Assembly: GCF_030690345.1 (NCBI RefSeq)
Contig: NZ_JAUYGV010000008.1
Location: forward strand, 374,433-438,432
Reading direction: 5' to 3'
Length of the DNA stretch: 64,000 bases
DNA from: Rheinheimera sp.
GTDB taxonomy: Bacteria; Pseudomonadota; Gammaproteobacteria; Enterobacterales; Alteromonadaceae
Both the position numbers and the translations under genes were made by a program. Under the pieces are notes generated by a model, which worked only from the letters and a program-made list of their open reading frames with translations, had not been told where the DNA came from and ran no database searches. This document shows, piece after piece, positions 10,020-20,501 of this stretch; within the stretch, counting starts at the first letter, position 1, and every line of letters starts with the position of its first letter.

Positions 10020-11771
10020 ATGATCCGTAAATCCGGTTGGTTAGTCTTTATTGTGTTCTTTGCCGCCTTACTGGCGCTGGTGTATCTGTTTGCCGGCCCG
10101 GCTATTCGTATTGGCATGGTGTATAGCCTGGAAAAAGCCGTCGGTGCTGAGGTGAATATCAGCAAGGTATCGCTTGAGCTGGCGCCGCTGGCGCTGCGGG
10201 TAAACAACCTGCAAATAACCGATGCGGCAAAGCCCACGCACAACAGTTTAAGCTTTGGCCACGCCCGTGCCGCGCTGGAGTTATGGCCGGCCCTGCTGGG
10301 TTATTATGTTATTGAAGAGCTTACAGTAGATGGCCTGCAATACGGTGCACAGCGTAGCAGTGAAGGTGCCGTGTACCGCCAACCCGGCGCTGAGGGCGAA
10401 AAAGTTGATATAGCCAAACTGCTGCAGGTTGATTTACCCGATGCCGATGAGCTGATCGGCCGGGCTAACCTGCAAACCCCGGCCAAAGCTGAAGCGTTAA
10501 AACAGTTAGCCGCCACAGAGCAACAACAACTGAAAGGCCTGCAGGACCAACTGCCGACTAAAGATACCCTGGCGCAGTACCAGGCTGAGATTAAAGCCCT
10601 GACCGACAGCAAAATTGCCAACGCCGCCGATCTGGCCGCCAAAGCACAGCAGCTGCAACAGCTGAAAGATAAACTGAACGCCGAAAAAGCTAAAGTAGAT
10701 CAGGTAAAGCAGCAACTGACACTAAGCAAAGACAACCTGCAACAAGCGGTTGCTGAGCTAAAGGCGGCCAGCAGCGAGGATTACGCCAAAGTGCAGCAAC
10801 TGGCGAATTTAAGCGACGGCGGTTTAGCCGGCATCAGCCAAATTCTGCTTGGCGACTTATGGGGTCAGCGTATTGCCCAATTACAAAGCCTGTATTTATT
10901 GGCTAAGCCTTACCTGCCGGAAAAAACAGCATCGACGGCGGAAAACAGTGCAGAGCCGGAAGTGATCTTGCCCAACCGCATTTTGCCCTTGCCGGGCCAG
11001 CCTTACCCCGATTTTTGGGTAAAACAGGCGCGGGTTAACTGGCTGATTGGCGGTGGTGAAGCCACCATCGCCTTGCAGGATATTACCGCCCAGCATGCGC
11101 TGATTAACAGCGCAACTAAGTTCTCGCTGGATGTAAAACAGTTGCCGCAACTGGCAGCATTTAACTTAAGCGGCGACTTTGCCATTTTGCAGCAAATGGT
11201 AACTAACCTGAACTGGCAGCTCGATGGCTTAAACCTGCAGCCGATGACTTTAGGTAAAGGTGACAGCGCGCTGGATCTGGCAGCCGGGCTTATCAGCTCA
11301 GGCGGCAAGCTTAACCTGACCGATAACCGGATCACGCAACAAGCCAATGTCGTATTAAACGCAGCAAACTTTAACAGCAGCGGCAATAAGTATCTGCAAC
11401 AGCTGGCCGGGCTACTGAACCAACAACAGCAAATTCCGTTTAATATTACCACCACCGGCTTAGTCAGCGCGCCGGATGTGAGTATCCGCTCCTCGCTGGA
11501 TAAATTGCTGGGCGATGCGCTGCTGGGTGAAGCCAAACAAAAAGTGGCCGCTTACCAAAGCGAGTTACAGGCTAAACTAAACAGCCAGCTGCAAAGCGGC
11601 CTGGCCGGCCAACAAGACTGGGCGGCACTGCTGACACAGCAAGATGGCGCAGTAACAGATGCCGGCAGCAGTATTGAGACTATGCTGAATGCCAAACTGG
11701 CCGATGTAAAAGACCAGGCCAAAGATAAGCTGAAAGACAAACTGCTGAATAAACTCGGTGGTGGTAACTAA
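10020..11771 (+). CDS. TIGR03545-type AsmA-like membrane-anchored protein
   Basis: 583-residue protein with one N-terminal membrane helix (about residues 7-27) followed by an AsmA-like beta region (ISKVSLELAPLALRVNNLQI). A long Gln/Lys/Ala-rich coiled coil spans about residues 155-250, and a second AsmA-like segment and a helical tail follow. It is predicted to face the periplasm. It is paired with the TIGR03546-like gene immediately upstream. AsmA-like proteins often take part in envelope lipid handling, but no function is established for this family and none is claimed here. Confidence 0.72.
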   Translation: MIRKSGWLVFIVFFAALLALVYLFAGPAIRIGMVYSLEKAVGAEVNISKVSLELAPLALRVNNLQITDAAKPTHNSLSFGHARAALELWPALLGYYVIEELTVDGLQYGAQRSSEGAVYRQPGAEGEKVDIAKLLQVDLPDADELIGRANLQTPAKAEALKQLAATEQQQLKGLQDQLPTKDTLAQYQAEIKALTDSKIANAADLAAKAQQLQQLKDKLNAEKAKVDQVKQQLTLSKDNLQQAVAELKAASSEDYAKVQQLANLSDGGLAGISQILLGDLWGQRIAQLQSLYLLAKPYLPEKTASTAENSAEPEVILPNRILPLPGQPYPDFWVKQARVNWLIGGGEATIALQDITAQHALINSATKFSLDVKQLPQLAAFNLSGDFAILQQMVTNLNWQLDGLNLQPMTLGKGDSALDLAAGLISSGGKLNLTDNRITQQANVVLNAANFNSSGNKYLQQLAGLLNQQQQIPFNITTTGLVSAPDVSIRSSLDKLLGDALLGEAKQKVAAYQSELQAKLNSQLQSGLAGQQDWAALLTQQDGAVTDAGSSIETMLNAKLADVKDQAKDKLKDKLLNKLGGGN

Positions 11772-11780
11772 GCTGCTCTG

Positions 11781-11815
11781 CTTACAGGCTGTAACCGGGT
11801 GTTACAGCTTGTAAG
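11781..11815 (+). terminator. Long hairpin after the TIGR03545 gene
   Basis: A 15-base-pair stem (11781-11795 with 11801-11815, one G-U pair) encloses the loop CGGGT and is followed by GCTTTATT. It contains GCTGTAAC/GTTACAGC. It lies 9 bases after the stop, so termination is the likely role, although the U-tract is weak. Confidence 0.55.
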
Positions 11816-11930
11816 GCTTTATTAATGCGCCCCCGCCGGGCGCATAATTGCCTCCGTTTGCCCCATTGCTATCGCTTTTATTCTGCCAACGCTTAGATTT
11901 CAGGCCACATAAGTGCATGGAATCACGCGC

Positions 11931-14900
11931 ATGAACCTTACCCGCGCGGCATTGAAAAGCCCGGCCAGTATTATTGTTATCGCCATTCTGATTTTACTGT
12001 TTGGTGTGATCAGCCTGTTGAAATTACCAATCCAGATCACACCGGATATTGAACAACCGCAAATATCGGTATTTACCGGCTGGCGCTCGGCAGCACCACA
12101 GGAAGTGGAAGCGGTGATTATTGAGCCGATAGAAAACGCCATTAAAAATACCCGTGGTGTGGTGAAGGTAGAAACCAACATTCAACGCGGTTTTGGCTCC
12201 ATTACGCTAACCTTCGATGTTGGCGCCGATATGCAGCAGGCTACGCTGGATGTAATTAATAATCTGAACCAGGCTCCGCCCTTACCACTGGATGCCTTCG
12301 AACCCACAGTAGTAGCCGGCGGTGGACAAAATACGCCGAATGCCGCCTCTATCCTGATCCGGCCGTTACCGGGCAACAAGATGCAGGATGTCGCCCGTTA
12401 CCAACAGTTGATTGAAGATGTGGTGTATCCGCGTTTAAGCCGTATTCAGGGCGTAGGCCAGGTTAATTTAAACAGCCAGCGCCCGCGTGAGCTGCGCATC
12501 AGCTTTGATCCGCAGCGGGCCGCAGCGCTGGGCTTGAGCATTAACAGCATGGCCACACAAATCCGCGCCGCTACGGATGCTTCCGGCGGCTTTGCCGATG
12601 TTGGCCGGCGCCAGTATACCGTGCGCTTTGCCGGCCAATTTACCCCGCAATCGCTGGGCGATATGATCCTCGCTTACAGCGGCGAAAGGCCGATATACCT
12701 GCGCGATGTTGCCACAGCAGAGACCGGCTTTAGTGATCGTACCGGCTTTACGCTGCGCAACGGCGCCCACGCTTACTATATTACGGTGGCGCGCAATAAT
12801 GACGCCAATACCGTTGCCCTGCTGGATGATATTAACCTGGCCATTAAAGAGCTGAACGAGGGCCCGCTGCTTGAGGCCGGCCTGATGATGGATTTAAGCT
12901 TTGATGCTTCAGTACATATCCGCAATGCACTGGCGCTGGTAAAAAGCAATTTAGGCCTTGGCGTACTGCTGGCGCTGGCACTGCTGTGGCTATTTATGCG
13001 CGGCTGGCGCGCCACTGCCATTATTGCGCTGACAATTCCGCTGTCGCTGGCGATGGCCCTGCTGGCACTGCAACTGCTGGGGCGCAGCCTTAACGTTATT
13101 TCACTGGCAGGGTTGGCGTTTGCAGTGGGTTTAGTGCTGGATGCCGCCATCATAGTGCAGGAAAATATCCTGCGTTTAAAAAGCGGCGGCATGGATGATA
13201 AAAAAGCTGCCCTGCGCGGCGCAGCCCAGGTTAGCGGCGCCCTGCTGGCCTCTACCGCCACCACAGTGGCGATCTTTTTACCTATCTTGTTTATGGCCGG
13301 CATTGAAGGCCAGTTGTTTTCTGACCTGGCGCTGACCTTATCGGTCGCGGTGTGCAGCAGCTTTGTTGCCGCCATTACCGTGGTGCCGCTGGCCAGCCGT
13401 TACTGGCTGCCGGCACAGCAACAAGCTGACCCTTTTGCCGCGTACTGGCAGCGTTTAAGCCAGCTGATCCTGCGCCTGACCAACAGCAGCAGTAAACGCC
13501 TGAGCTGGGTCGCCGGCTTGCTGGCGGGCTCAGTAGCGCTGACACTGCTGTTGCTGCCACGCACTGACTTTATGCCACGGGCACCGATAGACGGCTTTTT
13601 CTTTAATTTCAGTTTGCCACCGGGCGGCAATATCGAATTTCTTGAGCAGGAGCTGGCTAACCGCGTAGTAGAGCGGCTGGAGCCTTATTACAGCGGCGGC
13701 AAAACGCCCGGCATTAAAAGTTATAACTTTTACTCTTACGGCCCTAATGCCAGCGGCGGTTTTATTTACGCCGCCGACCCGACTCAGGTTGAGCAATTAA
13801 TGGCGCTGGTGCGCAACGAAGTATTTGCCGGCATCCCCGATACCCAGGTATTTTTGTTCCGCGGTTCAATGATTAACGTCTCCGGTGGCGGCGATGGCCG
13901 CAATATAGAATTGAACCTGCAGGGGCCTGAGCTGGCAGAGCTGATAAAAGCCGCCCGCATTGGCGTTGATGCCGTACAGCAGCACTTACCGGGCGGCAGT
14001 GCCCAGCCGGTACCGGCACTGGATATGGCTGAACCGGAGCTGCAACTGCTGCCCAACGACAGAGCCATCAGCCAGGCCGGGCTAAACCGCGCTGACATTG
14101 CCGGCTATGTGCAGGCCTTTACCAGCGGCTTGTTTGTGTCGGAGTATTTTGATGGTAACGATCGCATGAATGTCATTTTACGCGCCCTGGCCTGGCAAAC
14201 GCCGGAGCAGCTGGCCGCGATGCCGGTGGTCACGCCACGGGCCGGTAACCAAACGCTGTCTGACCTGGTTTATGTGCGCCAAACCGTAGGGCCATCACAG
14301 CTGCGCCGCATTGGCGGTAAGCGCACTATCAGCTTAATAGTGCGGCCACCGGAGGGAATGTCGCTGGATGAAAGCATGGATATTCTGCAGCAGCATGTGC
14401 TGCCACCGATGCAACAAGCTCTGCCGCAAGGTGCCAGCCTGCTGCTGAGCGGTAATGCCAGCCAGATGAATTCTGCCATCGATGAAATGCTGCTGAATTT
14501 TGCCATGGCACTGCTGATCCTGTTGTTATTAATGACAGCCCTGTTCAAATCCTTGCGTGATGCCCTGTTGGTGCTGCTGGTCATGCCACTGGCGATTGCC
14601 GGTGGTGTCGCTGCTCTGGCGCTGGTGAATTTGTTTGCGGTGCAGTCACTCGACCTGCTGACGATGATTGGCTTTATTATTTTACTTGGTCTGGTAGTCA
14701 ATAACGCCATTTTATTGGTAGACCAAACCCGCAGCGGTGAGCGCGAGGGCTTAAGCCGGCACGATGCAGTGCAGCAGGCCATATTACTGCGCGCCCGGCC
14801 GGTATATATGAGCACCCTGACCAGCTTATTCGGCATGCTGCCGTTAATGCTGATCCCGGGCGTCGGCGCCGAAATATACCGCGGCCTGGCAACTGTTATC

Positions 14901-15029
14901 GTCGGCGGCATGGCGGTCAGCGCCATTTTCACGCTGATTTTACTGCCGGCCGTGTTACAAATGCAGCGCCCGGTAGCGCTACGCCGCACCATTCCCCCCG
15001 TTTCAGCCCAAGGAGCGCACAATGCGTAA
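11931..15029 (+). CDS. RND efflux transporter, inner-membrane permease
   Basis: Proton-driven RND permease of the AcrB/HAE type, 1032 residues from ATG 11931. A GTG at 11913 would add six residues, but the family N-terminus MNLTRAALKSPASIIVIAIL argues for 11931. There are twelve predicted membrane helices and two large periplasmic loops. In TM4 the acidic pair of AcrB is reduced to one aspartate, Asp404 in VLDAAIIVQEN. It overlaps the downstream adaptor gene by 8 bases. Permease before adaptor is the reverse of acrAB order. No outer-membrane factor is adjacent; TolC at 26.5 kb could serve. Substrate unknown. Confidence 0.9.
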   Translation: MNLTRAALKSPASIIVIAILILLFGVISLLKLPIQITPDIEQPQISVFTGWRSAAPQEVEAVIIEPIENAIKNTRGVVKVETNIQRGFGSITLTFDVGADMQQATLDVINNLNQAPPLPLDAFEPTVVAGGGQNTPNAASILIRPLPGNKMQDVARYQQLIEDVVYPRLSRIQGVGQVNLNSQRPRELRISFDPQRAAALGLSINSMATQIRAATDASGGFADVGRRQYTVRFAGQFTPQSLGDMILAYSGERPIYLRDVATAETGFSDRTGFTLRNGAHAYYITVARNNDANTVALLDDINLAIKELNEGPLLEAGLMMDLSFDASVHIRNALALVKSNLGLGVLLALALLWLFMRGWRATAIIALTIPLSLAMALLALQLLGRSLNVISLAGLAFAVGLVLDAAIIVQENILRLKSGGMDDKKAALRGAAQVSGALLASTATTVAIFLPILFMAGIEGQLFSDLALTLSVAVCSSFVAAITVVPLASRYWLPAQQQADPFAAYWQRLSQLILRLTNSSSKRLSWVAGLLAGSVALTLLLLPRTDFMPRAPIDGFFFNFSLPPGGNIEFLEQELANRVVERLEPYYSGGKTPGIKSYNFYSYGPNASGGFIYAADPTQVEQLMALVRNEVFAGIPDTQVFLFRGSMINVSGGGDGRNIELNLQGPELAELIKAARIGVDAVQQHLPGGSAQPVPALDMAEPELQLLPNDRAISQAGLNRADIAGYVQAFTSGLFVSEYFDGNDRMNVILRALAWQTPEQLAAMPVVTPRAGNQTLSDLVYVRQTVGPSQLRRIGGKRTISLIVRPPEGMSLDESMDILQQHVLPPMQQALPQGASLLLSGNASQMNSAIDEMLLNFAMALLILLLLMTALFKSLRDALLVLLVMPLAIAGGVAALALVNLFAVQSLDLLTMIGFIILLGLVVNNAILLVDQTRSGEREGLSRHDAVQQAILLRARPVYMSTLTSLFGMLPLMLIPGVGAEIYRGLATVIVGGMAVSAIFTLILLPAVLQMQRPVALRRTIPPVSAQGAHNA

Positions 15030-16053
15030 TACTTTACTTATCCTCTGTTGGTTTTGCTCTGGCCTGGCATCGGCGCAAACTGCACCGGTTACCTCAGTGC
15101 AACTTAGCCAAAGCCGTTTATCCTATGAGGTGCCTACCATAGACGTGGCCGGCACGGTGTACAGCCTGAACAACACAGAACTGACCGCCGGTATAGACGG
15201 CCGCCTGAGCTGGGTAGCGGAGGCCGGCACCCTGGTAAAAGCCGGCGATTTACTGGCACAACTGGACCCGTTGCCGCTGCAATTGCAAAAAGCCGAGTTG
15301 GATGCCCAACATACACGGGCCAAATTGCAGGCCGGGTACTTTGAACGTGAGTACAACAGGTTGCAGGATTTGCAGCAAAGCCAGAGCATCTCGCTGTTAC
15401 AGCTGGATAAAGCCCGCTCGGATTATCAGCTGGCACAAGCAGATGCCGATATTATGGCAGCGCGCATTGCTCAGCTGAATGATCAGCTCAGCCGCACAGA
15501 AGTAAGAGCGCCTTTTGCCGGTGTAGTTGCCCAAAGGCTGCGCGAAGCCGGCGGTGATGTATCGCGCAGCACAGCGCTGCTGCGCTTGCAGGATATTTAT
15601 CAGTTGGAAGTGCGGGCCTATGTGCCGCTGCACTACCTGCGCTTTGTCCGGCCCGGTGACACGCTTAGCATCAGCAGTGCGCAACAACAGGGCAGCGCAG
15701 CCGTTAGCGCACTGATCCCGGCGGCAGATGCGCAAAGCCAGCGCGCCGAACTGCGGTTAAAACTGGGTAACGCCTCCGGCGATTGGCTGGCCGGTGAACT
15801 GGTGAGCGTAAAAGTAGCCACCCGCGATGCTAAAGCGGCGGTTACCGTGCACCGTGATGCCCTGCTGCTGCGCAGCGACGGCACCTATGTGGTTACCGTA
15901 GACGAGAATAATGTTGCGCATCGCAAAGCGGTGAAAGTCAGCGATGGTAACGGCGAATGGGTGACCATTGATGAAGGCTTACAACCTGGTGAGAATGTGG
16001 TCACCCGCGGTGCCGAGCGGCTGCAGGATGGCCAGACAGTATCGCAAAGCTAA
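15022..16053 (+). CDS. RND efflux periplasmic adaptor (membrane fusion protein)
   Basis: 343-residue HlyD/AcrA-type adaptor linking the upstream RND permease to an outer-membrane channel. A signal peptide (MRNTLLILCWFCSGLASAQ) is followed by a lipoyl half, an alpha-helical hairpin at about residues 90-150 rich in Gln/Leu, the second lipoyl half (VRAPFAGVVAQRLREAGGDV) and beta-barrel and membrane-proximal domains. No lipobox is present, so it is probably a soluble periplasmic protein. The start codon lies inside the end of the permease gene, indicating translational coupling. Confidence 0.88.
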   Translation: MRNTLLILCWFCSGLASAQTAPVTSVQLSQSRLSYEVPTIDVAGTVYSLNNTELTAGIDGRLSWVAEAGTLVKAGDLLAQLDPLPLQLQKAELDAQHTRAKLQAGYFEREYNRLQDLQQSQSISLLQLDKARSDYQLAQADADIMAARIAQLNDQLSRTEVRAPFAGVVAQRLREAGGDVSRSTALLRLQDIYQLEVRAYVPLHYLRFVRPGDTLSISSAQQQGSAAVSALIPAADAQSQRAELRLKLGNASGDWLAGELVSVKVATRDAKAAVTVHRDALLLRSDGTYVVTVDENNVAHRKAVKVSDGNGEWVTIDEGLQPGENVVTRGAERLQDGQTVSQS

Positions 16054-16056
16054 AGC

Positions 16057-16081
16057 GGCCGCTGCCACGCGGCCCTTTTTT
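16057..16081 (+). terminator. Terminator after the RND adaptor gene
   Basis: GGCCGC (16057-16062) pairs with GCGGCC (16069-16074), followed by C and six T residues, immediately after the stop codon. Confidence 0.75.
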
Positions 16082-16180
16082 AACCACAAATAAAATCATT
16101 TGTTTTACATTTAGTTTAAATTAATGCAAACTCAGGCCTACCTGTTTAATCGAAGCAATGCGTTGCTTAAAGGAACCGGT

Positions 16181-16903
16181 ATGACTTTGGGTTGGACTAT
16201 CTTCGCCTGCATCGGCACTTTCTTTCTGTCTTATGTGGTATTAGCCATCGGCTTTGTTACCGCCTTTGGCTTACAACAATATGGCAAACTACTGAATTAC
16301 TATGTGGTCAGCGCCTGGGCCTGGCTGCCAGGTTCAGGTATTCTGGCTATTGTGCTGGGGATCGGTAATTACCGCAGCGGCGCCGATGCCGACGGCTACT
16401 GGATTTTTGTATTGCCGTTTGCCGCACTGGCGCTGTATTTTGCCGGCTTACTGCTGCTGGATAAAAAGCGCGAACATTTGCTGTCGCCTGAAGTAAAAGG
16501 CCGGGTTACCCGTGGCGGTGCGCCCTTTCAGGGGGCTTGTGTGGTGCGTGCTTTAACACACGGCGAGACACACTATATCGACGAAGCGGTGACCGATGAG
16601 CAGGGCCGGTTTCAGTTTGCGCCGAAAAGCGTGATAACGCGCGCCTGGTTTAAAAACCACTTTCGCCAGGAGGTTTACCTGAAAACCGATGGCGAAGCAC
16701 TGGCGCTGTGGTATATCAGCGCGGATCAGGCATTAACCCATAAGAGTATTGATATTCTGCTGCAACAGCTGCAATGCGAGTTAGATAACCCGGAACTGGC
16801 CTATGAGCTGGTGAACTTTGAACAACCGGAACAACATCTGACCGCCATCAGTCGCAGTATCTTTAACCAGCCGGAGCTGATTAAAAATACCGCACCTTAT
16901 TGA
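16181..16903 (+). CDS. Membrane protein with C-terminal carboxypeptidase-regulatory-like domain
   Basis: Function unknown. From ATG 16181 (AGGA six bases upstream) the product has 241 residues; an ATG at 16124 would add 19 but has no ribosome site. There are three hydrophobic helices in the first roughly 105 residues. A soluble domain follows with VKGRVTRGGAPFQGACVVRA and VTDEQGRFQF, which resembles the beta-sandwich of carboxypeptidase-regulatory or DUF6795-like domains. It is a single-gene unit between two terminators. Confidence 0.6.
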   Translation: MTLGWTIFACIGTFFLSYVVLAIGFVTAFGLQQYGKLLNYYVVSAWAWLPGSGILAIVLGIGNYRSGADADGYWIFVLPFAALALYFAGLLLLDKKREHLLSPEVKGRVTRGGAPFQGACVVRALTHGETHYIDEAVTDEQGRFQFAPKSVITRAWFKNHFRQEVYLKTDGEALALWYISADQALTHKSIDILLQQLQCELDNPELAYELVNFEQPEQHLTAISRSIFNQPELIKNTAPY

Positions 16904-16957
16904 TTCAGCCTGGCTGTGCAGCGCAGGCTTGCTTAAGCAGTACCGCGCCGCAATCAC

Positions 16958-16986
16958 AAAAAAGCCGCTTTAGAGCGGCTTTTTTG
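16958..16986. terminator. Bidirectional terminator
   Basis: GCCGCT (16964-16969) pairs with AGCGGC (16974-16979), with an A-tract before and a T-tract after the stem. It lies between the convergent membrane-protein gene and rraB. Confidence 0.8.
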
Positions 16987-16999
16987 TGTTCAGTAAGCG

Positions 17000-17371
17000 T
17001 TATTCTTCGTCGTCATCCAGCTCTATTTCATCTTCATCGCTTTCAAAATAGGTACCCCAGCCGTCGTACTCTACTTTATGCTTGTGCGCCAGCTCTTCTA
17101 ATTTGATAGCGTCGGCCACTATGCTGTCGGCATCCAGCGGTTGCTCGCGAATGGCATCGAATACCCAGGCGTTGCCACCGTCTTCAAACTCGACTTCTTC
17201 AGCGTCAGTAACTTCGTAACCCAGCTTAAACAGCTCGACCGCCAGCTTTTCCAGCTTGGCGAAGTCTTTGTCGTAGAAGTGATGTTCAATGGTGTAAAGC
17301 GCATCCGGATCGCTGCCATCTTCTAACAAGGCGGCGATGGTGTCTTCGGTAAATTCCTGCCAGTTTTCCAT
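17000..17371 (-). CDS. rraB: Regulator of ribonuclease E activity B
   Basis: RraB binds RNase E and inhibits part of its RNA-decay activity. The product has 123 residues from ATG 17371 ([21 protein letters not shown]), near the family length. The C-terminus is strongly acidic ([14 protein letters not shown]), and the GWGTYFE segment is typical. An in-frame upstream start at 17392 would overlap plsC and is less likely. The gene begins 4 bases after the plsC stop and is probably co-transcribed with it. Confidence 0.85.
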   Translation of the reverse strand: MENWQEFTEDTIAALLEDGSDPDALYTIEHHFYDKDFAKLEKLAVELFKLGYEVTDAEEVEFEDGGNAWVFDAIREQPLDADSIVADAIKLEELAHKHKVEYDGWGTYFESDEDEIELDDDEE

Positions 17372-17375
17372 AAAA

Positions 17376-18122
17376 TTACTCTTTAGCTGCAATATTACCG
17401 GCAGTGTAGTCGTTGCTCAGTTCGCTATCAAGTTCAGCAATTTTTGTCTGCATCTGAGCGTGGATATTTTGCGCAAATTCACGGATATTCAACTGCTCTT
17501 TCGGCAGTTCTACCGGCGCCATCAGTTCAATAATCACCTTGCCGTTATTCCAGCGGTTGAACCTGAACTTGTCATGGGTGCTGCTCATACAGACCGGCAC
17601 CAGCGCTACTTTTGCTTCCAGCGCTATATGAAAAGCGCCGGTTTTAAACGGTAACAGGCCACGGCCGTAGCTGCGGGTACCTTCGGGGAACATCCAAACC
17701 GAAATATTGTGCTTACTGATCCGCTCTGCCGCCCCTAACATGGCGCCCAGAGCGCGGCTTTTATTTTGCCGGTCGATTAAGATATTACCGCTGAGCCAAT
17801 ACAGCTGGCCAAAGAACGGAATGTACTTCAGGCTTTTTTTACCAATGGTGACGGTACGCGGCTGCACGCCGTTACTGATGGTAAATAAATCGAGGTTATT
17901 CTGATGGTTGGCAATATACACATAGGGTGTAGCCGGGTCGATATTGGCGTGACGGCGCACTTCCACGCTGAGGCCGAAAATACGCGACACCCAACCGTAC
18001 CAATGCGAAAAAATATACACATTATTCGGGTGAAATGGCCGCACCAGACAAATCAGCAAGCCCGCAACAGTACTGATAAGAAAAAACAGCACCAATAAAA
18101 TTAACCTGACTACCGCTATCAC
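17376..18122 (-). CDS. plsC: 1-acyl-sn-glycerol-3-phosphate acyltransferase
   Basis: Acylates lysophosphatidic acid to phosphatidic acid at the inner membrane. The 248 residues match the family. The N-terminal hydrophobic segment is at about 3-27, the catalytic NHx4D motif is NHQNNLD at 72-78, and the acceptor motif FPEGTRS is near residue 145. The product probably feeds the phospholipid pathway begun by plsY at 45.9 kb. It is followed at once by rraB on the same strand. Confidence 0.92.
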   Translation of the reverse strand: MIAVVRLILLVLFFLISTVAGLLICLVRPFHPNNVYIFSHWYGWVSRIFGLSVEVRRHANIDPATPYVYIANHQNNLDLFTISNGVQPRTVTIGKKSLKYIPFFGQLYWLSGNILIDRQNKSRALGAMLGAAERISKHNISVWMFPEGTRSYGRGLLPFKTGAFHIALEAKVALVPVCMSSTHDKFRFNRWNNGKVIIELMAPVELPKEQLNIREFAQNIHAQMQTKIAELDSELSNDYTAGNIAAKE

Positions 18123-18175
18123 CGTACACTCCGCTTTGCCGTTTTATTCCGGCTGTTGTCACTGGCGCAAAACAA

Positions 18176-18197
18176 GGGCGCCATAAAAAAGGCGCCC
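18176..18197 (-). terminator. Terminator after parC
   Basis: On the minus strand GGGCGCC, loop TTTTTTAT, GGCGCCC, then TTGTTTT. It lies 13 bases beyond the parC stop. Confidence 0.6.
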
Positions 18198-18209
18198 AGT
18201 ATAACGGCT

Positions 18210-20498
18210 TTACTCTGCAGTGCTGGTTTGATCACTGGCGCTTTCTGCGCTTTGATTCAGCAATATTTCGTCAATACGCTGCAAACCACGCGGTAACTTA
18301 TTACCACGCCGGCCACGCTCACCGTGATAATGCGCCAGGTCGTCTGCCTTCAGGCCCAATTTACGTTTACCGGCTACTAAGGTAACGCTGCCGTCTGCCG
18401 GCACTATCGCCAATTGACAAACATATTCTTCGCGGCTGGCAGCACGAGCGGAGGGAATAGACATCAGCTTATTGCCCTTGCCTTTGCTTAGCTTCGGTAA
18501 GTCTGCCACCGGGAACACCAGCATGCGGCCTTCGTTAGAGATACACAGCACTAAGTCGGTATCCGGCTGTTTTACCACCAGCGGCGGCAACACTTTGGCG
18601 CCTGTCGGCAAACTCAACACCGCTTTACCGGCCTTATTACGACTGAGTAAATCGCTGTATTGCGCGACAAAGCCATAGCCTGCATCACTGGCCAATAACA
18701 GCGTTTGTTTATCGTCGCCCAACAATACATGGTCGAACGATTCGCCGGCCACCACGGCAAAACGGCCGCTTAGTGGCTCACCCTGGCCGCGGGCCGATGG
18801 CAACTCGTGTGCTTCGGTGGCAAAACTGCGACCGGAAGAGTCAATAAACACGGCTAATTGGTTAGAGCGGCCGCTGGCCAGCGCTTTAAAGGCATCACCG
18901 GCTTTGTAACTTAATGCATTGCCATCGACATCGTGGCCTTTGGCACAGCGCACCCAACCTTTTTCCGACAGCACTACCGTAACCGGCTCGCTGGGTAGCA
19001 ACTCTTTCTCGCTCAGCGCCTTGGCTTCACCGCGCATGACCAACGGGCTGCGCCGGTCGTCGCCGTACTTTTGTGCATCAGCTAACAGCTCATCACGGAT
19101 TAATTTGGTCAGCTTTTTCTCTGAACCTAAAATGCCGGCTAACTTGTCACGCTCTTTGGCCAGCTCATCCTGCTCACCGCGGATCTTGGTTTCTTCCAGC
19201 TTAGCTAAATGGCGCAGCTTTAATTCTAAAATGGCTTCAGCCTGACGCTCGCTGATGCCGAAAAAGGCAATCAGCTCCGGCTTGGGCTCATCAAAGGTGC
19301 GGATAATACGGATCACATCATCAATATTTAAAAAGGCGATTAATAAACCTTCTAATACGTGTAAGCGATCCAACACCTTATCGAGGCGATACTGCAAGCG
19401 CCGGCGCACTGTATCGCGGCGGAACACTAACCATTCGCTGAGAATTTCCAGCAGGTTTTTTACCCGCGGCCGCTGGTCCAGGCCAAGGATATTAATATTA
19501 ACCCGATAGCTTTTCTCTAAATCAGTCGTTGCAAACAGATGCTGCATTAACTGTTCAACATCAATACGGTTGGAGCGCGGCACTATCACAATCCGCGTCG
19601 GGTTTTCATGATCTGACTCGTCACGTAAGTCGCTGACCATCGGCAGTTTTTTCGCCTGCATCTGGGCGGCAATTTGCTCTAACACTTTAGAACCGGACGT
19701 TTGATGCGGCAGTGCGGTAATAACTATGTCACCGTCTTCCTGCATATACACAGCGCGCATTTTTACGCTGCCACGGCCGGTTTCATAAATAGCTGCCAGG
19801 TCAGCTGCCGGGCTGATAATCTCAGCATCGGTGGGGTAATCCGGACCTTTTACGTACTGCATTAAGTCCGCTACGCTGCTGTGCGGATTATCCAGTAAGG
19901 CGGCACAGGCGTGCGCCACTTCACGGGCGTTATGCGGCGGAATATCAGTGGCCATACCTACGGCGATACCGGTAATACCGTTGAGCAATATATGCGGTAA
20001 TCTGGCCGGTAGTACCTTGGGCTCTTCCAGGGTGCCATCAAAGTTTGGCAACCAGTCGGTGGTGCCGGCGCCTAATTCCGACAATAACACTTCAGCGAAG
20101 CGCGAAAGTTTGGCCTCGGTGTAACGCATGGCGGCAAACGATTTCGGGTCATCCGGCGCACCCCAGTTGCCCTGGCCATCTACCAGCGGGTAGCGATAAG
20201 AGAACGGCTGCGCCATCAGCACCATGGCTTCATAACAGGCCGAATCGCCGTGCGGGTGAAATTTACCCAGCACGTCACCGACGGTACGGGCCGACTTTTT
20301 AAACTTGGCCAGATGCGACAAGCCCAGCTCTGACATAGCATAGATAATACGCCGCTGTACCGGCTTTAACCCATCGCCGATATGTGGCAGGGCGCGGTCC
20401 ATAATGACGTACATCGAATAGTTTAAGTAGGCGTCTTCGGTAAAGCGGCGCAGCGGTAACTGCTCTACGCCATCATGAGATATTACGGTTTCTGTCAT
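18210..20498 (-). CDS. parC: DNA topoisomerase IV subunit A
   Basis: Breakage-reunion subunit of topoisomerase IV, which decatenates daughter chromosomes. The 762 residues compare with 752 in E. coli. The catalytic tyrosine is Tyr126 in [11 protein letters not shown]. The quinolone-resistance region reads [10 protein letters not shown], with Ser86 and Glu90 in the usual susceptible-type state. The C-terminal beta-pinwheel repeats end in an acidic Ser/Ala-rich tail. It is separated from parE by one TPR-protein gene on the same strand, only 3 bases away. Confidence 0.96.
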   Translation of the reverse strand: MTETVISHDGVEQLPLRRFTEDAYLNYSMYVIMDRALPHIGDGLKPVQRRIIYAMSELGLSHLAKFKKSARTVGDVLGKFHPHGDSACYEAMVLMAQPFSYRYPLVDGQGNWGAPDDPKSFAAMRYTEAKLSRFAEVLLSELGAGTTDWLPNFDGTLEEPKVLPARLPHILLNGITGIAVGMATDIPPHNAREVAHACAALLDNPHSSVADLMQYVKGPDYPTDAEIISPAADLAAIYETGRGSVKMRAVYMQEDGDIVITALPHQTSGSKVLEQIAAQMQAKKLPMVSDLRDESDHENPTRIVIVPRSNRIDVEQLMQHLFATTDLEKSYRVNINILGLDQRPRVKNLLEILSEWLVFRRDTVRRRLQYRLDKVLDRLHVLEGLLIAFLNIDDVIRIIRTFDEPKPELIAFFGISERQAEAILELKLRHLAKLEETKIRGEQDELAKERDKLAGILGSEKKLTKLIRDELLADAQKYGDDRRSPLVMRGEAKALSEKELLPSEPVTVVLSEKGWVRCAKGHDVDGNALSYKAGDAFKALASGRSNQLAVFIDSSGRSFATEAHELPSARGQGEPLSGRFAVVAGESFDHVLLGDDKQTLLLASDAGYGFVAQYSDLLSRNKAGKAVLSLPTGAKVLPPLVVKQPDTDLVLCISNEGRMLVFPVADLPKLSKGKGNKLMSIPSARAASREEYVCQLAIVPADGSVTLVAGKRKLGLKADDLAHYHGERGRRGNKLPRGLQRIDEILLNQSAESASDQTSTAE

Positions 20499-20501
20499 AG
20501 C